Positions 25,629 to 32,389 of a DNA stretch of 39,088 nucleotides are shown piece by piece; the first letter of the stretch is position 1; the number at the start of each line of letters is the position of its first letter. The notes beneath the pieces were generated by a model. The model searched no databases. It was not told the DNA's origin and was given only the letters and a program-made list of their open reading frames with translations. Source of the stretch: Pseudomonadota bacterium (GTDB lineage Bacteria > Pseudomonadota > Gammaproteobacteria > Burkholderiales > Burkholderiaceae_E); assembly GCA_023389055.1 (NCBI GenBank), contig JAEWFA010000051.1:1-39088 (forward strand). The letters are read 5' to 3'. The position numbers were made by a program, and so were the translations under genes.

Positions 25629-26669
25629 TCAGGTTCTGAACGGGTACAGGTGAAAGAAGCGCCGCACGCGGCGCCAGATCTCCGCGAGCCCGTTGGGCTC
25701 GAAGACGAGGAATCCGACGATCAGTGCGCCGAACACCATCGTGCGCACCGGCGAGAGCACGAGCGTCGCGTTCGCGCCCAGCGGCAGCCAGCCGACGATG
25801 AGCTTGAGAAGCTCGGGCACCATCGCCATGAAGGCCGCCCCGAGGATGCTGCCCAGGATCGTTCCCATCCCGCCGACGATGATCGCCGCCAGGTAGAAGA
25901 TCGACAGGAGCAGCGGAAAGCTCTCGGGCGTGACGACGCGGAAGAAATACGCCCATAGCCCGCCCGCCACGCCCGCATAGAACGACGAGACGGCAAAGGA
26001 CAGCAGCTTGTATCGCAGCAGCGGGATGCCGAGCACCTCGGCCGAGATGTCGCGGTCGCGGATCGCGATGAACGCGCGCCCGATCCGCGTGCGAAACAGG
26101 TTCGCGGCGCCGACGACCATCATCACCGTCAGCGGCACGATCAGCCAGTAGATGCGGAACGACGTGTCGAGTGCGATGCCGAAGAAGCGCGCCGGCACGA
26201 CGGTGAGGCCTGCCGTGCCCCCGGTGACCGAATCCCAGTTGGCGAAGACGAAGTGCGCGATGAAAGACGCGGCGATCGTCGCGATCGCCAGGTACAGCCC
26301 CTTCACGCGCAGCGACGGGATCCCGACGACCAGGCCTCCGGCCATCGCGACCAGGCCGCCGGCAACGAGGTTTGCGAGTGCCGGCGTGCCCCAACGCGCC
26401 TGCAGCACGGCCACGGTGTACGCGCCCATCCCCATGAACGCCGCCTGTCCCAGGCTGACGAGTCCGGTGTATCCGGTGAGGATGTTCAGTCCGGTGGCGC
26501 TCGCGACGTGGATACCGACGAGGCAAGCGAGGTACAGCCAGTATTCGTTCGCGACGAACGGAAACGCCACCAGAGCGAGGAACAGCACGACGATCCACGC
26601 CCATTTCGTCGGCGAGTCGATCAGCGCCTCGTCGGCGACGTAGTCGCGCCGTGCCAGGCCTATGCGCAC
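25629..26669 (-). CDS. livM: Branched-chain amino-acid-type ABC transporter permease LivM
   Basis: The 346-residue product is the larger inner-membrane permease of the importer, with about nine to ten membrane helices. The LivM hallmark GYTGLVSLGQAAFMGMGAYTVAV (about 66-88) and the cytosolic coupling region TRIGRAFIAIRDRDISAEVLGI (about 194-215) are intact. The GTG at 26669 has GGAGG six bases upstream; an ATG two bases further up is out of frame. The start is 42 bp downstream of the livH stop. Confidence 0.93.
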   Translation of the reverse strand: MRIGLARRDYVADEALIDSPTKWAWIVVLFLALVAFPFVANEYWLYLACLVGIHVASATGLNILTGYTGLVSLGQAAFMGMGAYTVAVLQARWGTPALANLVAGGLVAMAGGLVVGIPSLRVKGLYLAIATIAASFIAHFVFANWDSVTGGTAGLTVVPARFFGIALDTSFRIYWLIVPLTVMMVVGAANLFRTRIGRAFIAIRDRDISAEVLGIPLLRYKLLSFAVSSFYAGVAGGLWAYFFRVVTPESFPLLLSIFYLAAIIVGGMGTILGSILGAAFMAMVPELLKLIVGWLPLGANATLVLSPVRTMVFGALIVGFLVFEPNGLAEIWRRVRRFFHLYPFRT

Positions 26670-26711
26670 ATGCGCCTCCGCTGTCCGAGTCCGCTCGTCA
26701 TGGCGCGTTCC

Positions 26712-27596
26712 TCACAGCCGTTCGATCTCGTGCGTTCCGAACAACCCGTAGGGGCGCAGCATCAGGATCAGCACCAGCAGCGTGAATACGGCGAGAACCT
26801 TGAATTCGCCGCCCAGGTACGCGCCGGCCCATGCCTCGACGAGTCCGATGAACAAGCCGCCGACGAGTGCGCCCGCGATGCTGTCGAGTCCGCCGAAGAT
26901 CACGACGACCAGCACGGTGAGGCCGAAGATTCCCATCGTCGACGAGATGCCGCCGATCGCGCCGACGACGATCCCGGCGACTGCGGCGATCATCCCCGCG
27001 ACGATCCATGACAGCGAGAACACGCGCGGCACGTCGATGCCCATCGAGTACGCGGCAGCCTGGTCGGACGCGGTGGCCCGCAGCGCGACGCCGCCGCGCC
27101 AGAAGCGGAAAACGAGCAGCATCGCGGCGATCAGCAGCGCCGCGGCGCAGAAACCGTAGAACACCTTCGGCGAGACATAGGCGTCGCCCAGGAAGATCGG
27201 ATCGTTCGGCAGGAACTCGGGCAGGCGGCGCGGATCGGCGGTCCAGACGAGTTCGACGAGTCCGACGAGGATCGAACCCAGGCCCACGGTCACCATGAAC
27301 ACCGAGATCGGCGATTCGCCCAGCATCGGCCGGATCATCGTGCGCTCGACGATGGCGCCGAGCACGCCGCCGCCGATGATCGCAGCGACGATGGCGAGCC
27401 ACACCGGCAGCGCGAAGCCGGCGGCGAACGCGTAGAAGACGTACGCGCCGATCATCAGCATCTCGCCGATGGCCAGGTTCACGACGCGCGTCGCCTTGTA
27501 GATGATGACGAAGGCCAGTCCGGTGAGCGCGTAAAGCGCTCCGGTCCCCAGGCCGGCCAGCGAAATCTCGAGCAGGAACAGCCAGTCGAAGCTCAC
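26712..27596 (-). CDS. livH: Branched-chain amino-acid-type ABC transporter permease LivH
   Basis: This 294-residue membrane protein is the smaller permease of the importer, with about eight hydrophobic helices. Family marks are SLAGLGTGALYALTGLAFV at the N-terminus, ATRVVNLAIGEMLMIGAY, and the loop VALRATASDQAAAYSMGIDV that docks on the ATPases. The GTG at 27596 overlaps the livG stop (GTGA). The open frame runs further upstream but only over livG, and the chosen start gives a normal LivH N-terminus. Confidence 0.93.
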   Translation of the reverse strand: MSFDWLFLLEISLAGLGTGALYALTGLAFVIIYKATRVVNLAIGEMLMIGAYVFYAFAAGFALPVWLAIVAAIIGGGVLGAIVERTMIRPMLGESPISVFMVTVGLGSILVGLVELVWTADPRRLPEFLPNDPIFLGDAYVSPKVFYGFCAAALLIAAMLLVFRFWRGGVALRATASDQAAAYSMGIDVPRVFSLSWIVAGMIAAVAGIVVGAIGGISSTMGIFGLTVLVVVIFGGLDSIAGALVGGLFIGLVEAWAGAYLGGEFKVLAVFTLLVLILMLRPYGLFGTHEIERL

Positions 27597-28444
27597 GCGG
27601 CGCACCCCGCGGGCGCTTCGGCGAACCGCCGGCGAAGCTCGTCGAACTGCCCCGAGCCCAGATAGGCGCGAACGACCTCGGGATCGTTCTGTACCTGCGA
27701 CGGGGTGCCCTGCGCAATCACCTGGCCGAAATTGAGCACTACGACGTGATCGGAGAGGTCCATCACCATCCCCATGTCGTGCTCGACCATCAGTACCGTG
27801 ACACCCCATTCGGCGCGCAGGTCGAGGATGAAGCGCGCCATGTCCTCGGTTTCCTCGCGGTTCATCCCGGCGACCGGTTCGTCGAGCAGCACGATCTTGG
27901 GCTGCATTGCCAGCGCGCGCGCCATCTCGACGCGCTTCTGCAGTCCGTACGGCAGCGACGCGACCGGCGCATGCCGGATGTGGTCGATCTCGAGGAAGTC
28001 GATCACGCGTTCCTCGATCTCGGCGCGCAACTGCATCTCCTCGCGTCGCGCGCGTCCGAAATAGAGCAGGGCGTCGAAAATGTTCGTGCGCAGGTGGCAG
28101 TGCCGGCCGAGCTTGATGTTGTCGAGCACGGTCATGCCGCGAAAGAGCGCGATGTTCTGGAAGCTGCGCGCCAGGCCGAGTGCGGCGCGCTTCGGCGCGG
28201 GCAGGCGCGTGATGTCGCGCCCTTCGAAATGGATCGATCCGCGCGACGGCCGATAGAACCCGGAGATGGTGTTGAACAGCGACGTCTTGCCGGCCCCGTT
28301 GGGCCCGATCACCGACGTGATGCTGCCGGGCGCCACCGAAAAGCCCACGCCGCCGAGCGCCTGTACCCCGCCGAAAGCGAGCGTAAGGTCGGCGACCTGC
28401 AGCAGGTCAGTGCCGGAAGTAACGGACTGGCGAGACGACAACAC
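27593..28444 (-). CDS. livG: Branched-chain amino-acid-type ABC transporter ATPase LivG
   Basis: The first gene of the transporter operon encodes the second ATPase. Walker A is VIGPNGAGKTS, Walker B IVLLDEPVAGMN, and the degenerate signature LPYGLQKRVEMARAL is normal for LivG. The C-terminal tail GTPSQVQNDPEVVRAYLG is typical. The GTG at 28444 is the longest start in the frame and lacks a clear ribosome-binding site; a TTG at 28441 or a later start near residue 15 is possible. The operon order is livG, livH, livM, binding protein, livF, ligase. Confidence 0.9.
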   Translation of the reverse strand: MLSSRQSVTSGTDLLQVADLTLAFGGVQALGGVGFSVAPGSITSVIGPNGAGKTSLFNTISGFYRPSRGSIHFEGRDITRLPAPKRAALGLARSFQNIALFRGMTVLDNIKLGRHCHLRTNIFDALLYFGRARREEMQLRAEIEERVIDFLEIDHIRHAPVASLPYGLQKRVEMARALAMQPKIVLLDEPVAGMNREETEDMARFILDLRAEWGVTVLMVEHDMGMVMDLSDHVVVLNFGQVIAQGTPSQVQNDPEVVRAYLGSGQFDELRRRFAEAPAGCAA

Positions 28445-28510
28445 CTGCTGAAGCGGGCTGCGTGGTTGCGTAGCCGCGCAGTCTGTGCGATCGCCTCATT
28501 CCGTGCAAGA

Positions 28511-28566
28511 GGTGAAGGGTGAAGGGTCAAGGGTCAAGGGCCCTTCACCCTTGACCCTTCACTTCA
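28511..28566. repeat. 7-bp-period hairpin repeat (copy 2)
   Basis: Four tandem heptamers GTGAAGG, GTGAAGG, GTCAAGG, GTCAAGG (28512-28539) are followed at once by a near-perfect reverse complement (28541-28566), giving a long stem with almost no loop and one mismatch in the inner 22 bp. The stop codon of the MliC-like gene (28564-28566) forms the outer edge, as in copy 1. It lies between that gene and livG, both leftward. Terminator function or a mobile repeat family are both possible. Confidence 0.75.
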
Positions 28567-28944
28567 GGTCTTGCACTCGTTCGCCAATTGCTTCCCATGC
28601 TTCGTGTCGAGCAGCATCGACTTGCCGGCGATGATCAGCCAGACGAGGCCCGATTGGGCGTCCTCGTAGCGCAGCGCGCCGGTGCGCGCATGCACGGCCT
28701 TCATCCGGTATTCCTTCTTGTCGAAGCGCAGCACGGCGCTCTGCATGTCGGGCGCAACCTGTTCTACGTCGACGCTGCGGTTCAACTCGCAGCGATACAC
28801 GCCGGCCGGGAACTTGAAGTTGTGCGGATTGAAACTCGATGCGTCGGATTGGTCGGCTGCCGACGTCGACAGCGGCATCGAAACGGCAGCGGCCGCGACG
28901 GCCAGGCAAGCGAGACGGGCGATCGGGAAACGGGTCGAGCGCAT
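28564..28944 (-). CDS. Secreted MliC-like small protein (possible lysozyme inhibitor)
   Basis: The 126-residue precursor has a clear Sec signal peptide (MRSTRFPIARLACLAVAAAA to about residue 29, ending TSA). The mature part has the outline of the MliC lysozyme-inhibitor fold: YRCELNRSV near its start, a central VLRFDKKEYRMKAVHA, then GALRYEDAQSGLVWLIIAGKS and a final Cys in LANECKT that would pair with the first Cys. The usual SxxSGxRY loop is only partly kept, so inhibition of lysozyme is not assured. The ATG at 28944 has CCGGAG upstream. TATACT at 29008-29013 on the minus strand is a possible -10 box. The 252 bp upstream, to 29196, hold no gene that I can support. Confidence 0.65.
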   Translation of the reverse strand: MRSTRFPIARLACLAVAAAAVSMPLSTSAADQSDASSFNPHNFKFPAGVYRCELNRSVDVEQVAPDMQSAVLRFDKKEYRMKAVHARTGALRYEDAQSGLVWLIIAGKSMLLDTKHGKQLANECKT

Positions 28945-29196
28945 GATCGAAACTCCGGCGGACTCGGCTCGGCGCCCGTGAGACAGGCGCCCGGGAAAAG
29001 CGCGAGAAGTATACGCCCGGCGGACGCCGGCACGTGCCGTGAATGTGCCGCGTACGCGAGCCGTCGGCAACGGGAAGCCGTCCTCCAGTCGATGAACGGC
29101 AGCAAGCGCGGAGCCCGCGGCGAGCGCCGGGCTCCAGGCGAGCGCCGCGCCCACGCGAGGGGCGCCTGCGCAGGACGTGCGCCGCGGTGCCGGCGT

Positions 29197-30711
29197 TCAG
29201 GCGATGTCGCGTACGGGGTCCGGAACGGCGAGCCTGGAGTCGCGTACGCCCGTGGGATACAGGCGCGCGAGCACGTCGAGTGCGGCGCCGGCCAGCGCCG
29301 GTCGAAGCGCCGAGGCGAGCATCGCGTCGCCGCCTTCCTCGCCGCGAAGCGACCAGGCGTGCTCGAAGATCTCGTGATGCGTCTTCAGCACCGATTGAAC
29401 GAGTTCGCGCCAGTGCGGCGGATGTTCCGAGGCGCTCCAGTCGCCTCGGCCGCGCCCGTAATGCGCGACCGCTAGGTATCCGAGCAGCAGGGCCGCAGCC
29501 GATTCGTCGAGCACCGCGTCACTCCAGGCGACTGCCGGAGTCGGGCCGCCGCGCACGAGGTTGTAGCCGCGCGCAAGGCCGAACGCGCCCATCGCGCCGA
29601 GCAGGCTGCCGCCCAGGATTCCCGCGCCGAAGCTGAAGCCCCCGGTGGCGAGGTCGGCCTTCAGTCCGGCGAGCGCACCGGTGAGAACGCCTCCGAGCAC
29701 GGCCGCCCTGCCTTCCGGCAGCCGGCTGCTGACCTGGTAGTGCTCGGCGAGCCGCTCGATGATTTCGGCCGACGCATGCCCACCGAGTCCGTGCAACCCG
29801 ATCAGTCGATCGGTGGCCGAACGGATCGCTTCGTCGAGGCGCTGCGCGAGCGCGCGCATCGCCTGCTTCCGCGCCGCCGGCACCGGGTCGCCGTTGCCCG
29901 ACGGCGAACGCGCGAAGGTCTGCGCCGCATCGCGCAGGCGTTCGAACATGCCGACGTCGCGGATCGCCTCGCGGTCGGCAGCGATTCGGGCCAGCGCCTG
30001 CGCGAGCGCGTCGATCGAAGCATCGAAGACGTGGCGGCGCTCGTTCAGCCACTCGTCGATGAGACGCCGGCACGCCGGGCGTTGCTCCGTCGGCAGCAGG
30101 TCGGCGATCGCGCGCAGCAGCGTCGCTTCCTGCACCCAGCAACGCGCGAAAGCATCGAGCGCGAGCACGTTGCGCACCGCGCTCGACCTCGACAGATGGC
30201 GTCGCCATTCGTCCAGTTCGGCGGCTTCTTCTGCGACGGGGCGGGGCGGACCGAGCTGGTTCAGCAGCACGATCACCGGCTTGCCGATCCATTCGAGCAC
30301 GCGCATCTCGTCGTCGATGTATCGCGCCTGCGCGAGTGGTTCGGACGCGTTCACCAGGTACAGCACGACGTCGGCGCGTTCGCGCACGTTGCGCACCGCC
30401 TGCTGGCTCGCCCACAAGGCACGGTCGCGGAAGCGGTCCCACACCTGCCCGACGAACCAGCCTATCGGATCGCCCGCCGATTCGAGTCGGCGCGCCAGGC
30501 GCGCGCTGTCGCCGAAGCCGGGGGTGTCCCACAGCGTGAGGCGATCGCCGTGGGGAGTCTGCACGAGCGTGTTCTCCTCGGCTGATTCGGTGACGTGCGC
30601 TTCGTCTCGCACGATTCCGATGTCTCGTCCCAGCAGCGTGCGGGCGAGCGTCGTTTTTCCGACGTTCGTGTGCGAAACGAGGCTCAGCGCGATCGTTCGG
30701 GTTTCGGTCAT
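29197..30711 (-). CDS. Era-like GTPase with C-terminal DUF3482 domain
   Basis: The 504-residue protein has an N-terminal GTPase domain of the TrmE/Era group: P-loop SHTNVGKT (13-20), switch-I region HVTESAEENT and DTPG (62-65). Two features are unusual but, as I recall, shared in this family: Ser replaces the first P-loop Gly, and the G4 base-specificity motif NKxD reads NQLG (151-154). The rest (about 260-504) fits DUF3482 and has a glycine-rich hydrophobic stretch, AAVLGGVLTGALAGLKADLA through GAGILGGSLLGAMGAFGL, that may insert in or lie on the membrane. The ATG overlaps the stop of the DUF2868 gene. The two families recur side by side in Proteobacteria; their function is unknown. Confidence 0.85.
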   Translation of the reverse strand: MTETRTIALSLVSHTNVGKTTLARTLLGRDIGIVRDEAHVTESAEENTLVQTPHGDRLTLWDTPGFGDSARLARRLESAGDPIGWFVGQVWDRFRDRALWASQQAVRNVRERADVVLYLVNASEPLAQARYIDDEMRVLEWIGKPVIVLLNQLGPPRPVAEEAAELDEWRRHLSRSSAVRNVLALDAFARCWVQEATLLRAIADLLPTEQRPACRRLIDEWLNERRHVFDASIDALAQALARIAADREAIRDVGMFERLRDAAQTFARSPSGNGDPVPAARKQAMRALAQRLDEAIRSATDRLIGLHGLGGHASAEIIERLAEHYQVSSRLPEGRAAVLGGVLTGALAGLKADLATGGFSFGAGILGGSLLGAMGAFGLARGYNLVRGGPTPAVAWSDAVLDESAAALLLGYLAVAHYGRGRGDWSASEHPPHWRELVQSVLKTHHEIFEHAWSLRGEEGGDAMLASALRPALAGAALDVLARLYPTGVRDSRLAVPDPVRDIA

Positions 30712-32219
30712 GCGCAGACCGGTTGTGCGACCCGGCGGTCGAGTGCGTCGCGTACGCGTCGGCCGGCTTCGTTCGGTTCGTCGCGTTCGAGGTCGACGAA
30801 CACCGGGCGGCACTCGTGCGCGGCGAGCAGCCGCTTCCACGCTTGCCGGCGTTCGTCGCGCCGGCGAAGCGACACCGGCTCGGCGCCGCCGAAGCGCGAA
30901 GCGAAGGCCGATTCGTCCACGAGCGCCAGCAGCTCGCTGCCGGCCGGGCGCGCGCCGATCAGGCGAGCGAGGAACACTCCGTGGGTTTCGGCTTCGGGCG
31001 TGGCGCTCGACGAGAAGAGCGCGAGGACGACCGCCGCAGCGGCCGCCGACGCGAGCGCAGCGTCGACTCTCTCCTCCTCGCCGTAGCCCGCGGCTTCGTC
31101 GACGACGAGCCGCAGCGTCGGTCCGAAGACGACCCCCAGCAGCGCGCGCAGCGCCAGCGTTGCCTGCGGCGACGGAGCGAAGTGGCAGGGCAGGACGAGG
31201 ACGAGCGCCGCCTCGCCCGAATGCTCGCGCAGCAATGACGCGAAATAGCGATCGGCGGCGGGCAGCGCAAACGAGCGCGCGAGTCGGTGCTCGCGGGCGC
31301 GGTCATACGACGCGAGCAGCGCGCGCGGAACGACGACGACCAACGCGACCATTACCGCGTACAGGTGGATCCACGGTGCCGCGTGCTCGCCGGCGGTTTC
31401 CGGGAAGCGCATCGCTTCGAGGCGTCCCACGTCGGGCAGCGGGATTCCGGTGAGCAGCGACGCGGGCTGCAGCACGAAGCCGAGCACGGCGTGCAGCGCG
31501 TTCGCGTCGAGGAAGGTGCTCTCCCATCCGGCGCGGTATTCGAAGACGAGGCCGCGCACGTACAATCCTGCCAGCGCACCGAGCGCGAAGGCGATCGCCG
31601 AGACGTGCAGCACGCGTGCGACGCGCGTGGCGGTGAGCGATGCACTCGCTTTCACCCAGTCGCCGGCGAAGCGTGCCACGACCGCGCTGCGCGCGCGCCT
31701 GCGTCCGCTCGCATCGTCGCTACCGGCGAGGGCACCTTCGCGCTGCGCAACGATGCTACGTTGGGCGGCGCGAGCGATCGTCCGGGCAAGGATTCCCTGT
31801 TGGGGCTGTCCACGCCGACGCAGCAGCGTGCGCACGGCGATCGAAGCGTACACGAGCAGGTTCCAGCCCATCACGGCCAGCAGCGGCGGAGCGAGCACGT
31901 TCACGTGGCGGGACGGGCCGATCGCGTCGGTCGCCAGTCCTGCCGCCAGCGCGATGGCCGGCAGCGCCCAGCCGAACCACGGTCGCCAATCGGTGCCGCG
32001 CTGCGCGCGTCGAACCGCCGCTTCCCGCGTGCCGAGTCGCTCCAGCGCCAATTGCGCCCGCCGCGCGACGAAGCGCTCGCCGGGGGCCGTGGCGCCTTCG
32101 ACCTCGGCGGCTGCGCGGCTCGCCCACGCGCGATCGTCGTCGGTCCATCGGACGACGCCGCTCGGGGCAAGTTCGAACGCGCGCAGCAGCAGTGCGTTAC
32201 GGGCTTCGGATTCGGTCAT
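30708..32219 (-). CDS. DUF2868 inner-membrane protein
   Basis: The 503-residue product fits DUF2868, a family of unknown function that is regularly found beside DUF3482 GTPases. An N-terminal cytosolic part (1-90, RNALLLRAFE) is followed by about four membrane helices: near 98-116 (WALPAIALAAGLA), 125-147, 215-235 (SAIAFALGALAGLYV) and 310-330 (YAVMVALVVVVPRALLA). The C-terminal 170 residues are soluble, with a run of about eight alanines and VVLALFSSSATPEAETHG that resembles a nucleotide-binding strand. The ATG at 32219 starts the family-like TESEARN. Coupled translation with the GTPase suggests that the two act as one membrane-bound unit. Confidence 0.8.
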   Translation of the reverse strand: MTESEARNALLLRAFELAPSGVVRWTDDDRAWASRAAAEVEGATAPGERFVARRAQLALERLGTREAAVRRAQRGTDWRPWFGWALPAIALAAGLATDAIGPSRHVNVLAPPLLAVMGWNLLVYASIAVRTLLRRRGQPQQGILARTIARAAQRSIVAQREGALAGSDDASGRRRARSAVVARFAGDWVKASASLTATRVARVLHVSAIAFALGALAGLYVRGLVFEYRAGWESTFLDANALHAVLGFVLQPASLLTGIPLPDVGRLEAMRFPETAGEHAAPWIHLYAVMVALVVVVPRALLASYDRAREHRLARSFALPAADRYFASLLREHSGEAALVLVLPCHFAPSPQATLALRALLGVVFGPTLRLVVDEAAGYGEEERVDAALASAAAAAVVLALFSSSATPEAETHGVFLARLIGARPAGSELLALVDESAFASRFGGAEPVSLRRRDERRQAWKRLLAAHECRPVFVDLERDEPNEAGRRVRDALDRRVAQPVCA

Positions 32220-32317
32220 TCGCTGTGCCCGGCAAGCCTTGCGGCCCGGGCCGAAAGCTCCATCGTAGCCGGCAATCCCGTTCGGCCGGCGGGTTGCTGG
32301 CCTTGCGATTGCAGGGT

Positions 32318-32343
32318 CGAGGGGATGCGCGATCATCCCCTCG
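32318..32343 (-). terminator. Perfect 10-bp hairpin after the kinase gene
   Basis: CGAGGGGATG (32318-32327) and CATCCCCTCG (32334-32343) pair perfectly around a 6-base loop, 47 bp past the stop of the kinase gene and before the DUF2868 gene. There is no T-run on either side, so it would be a weak or Rho-aided terminator, or a regulatory hairpin. The remaining 32220-32389 sequence shows no gene. Confidence 0.4.
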
Positions 32344-32389
32344 GGCGCGTATCACCAGCGATCGGATCCTCGTTGAGGCGAGCGCTTCC

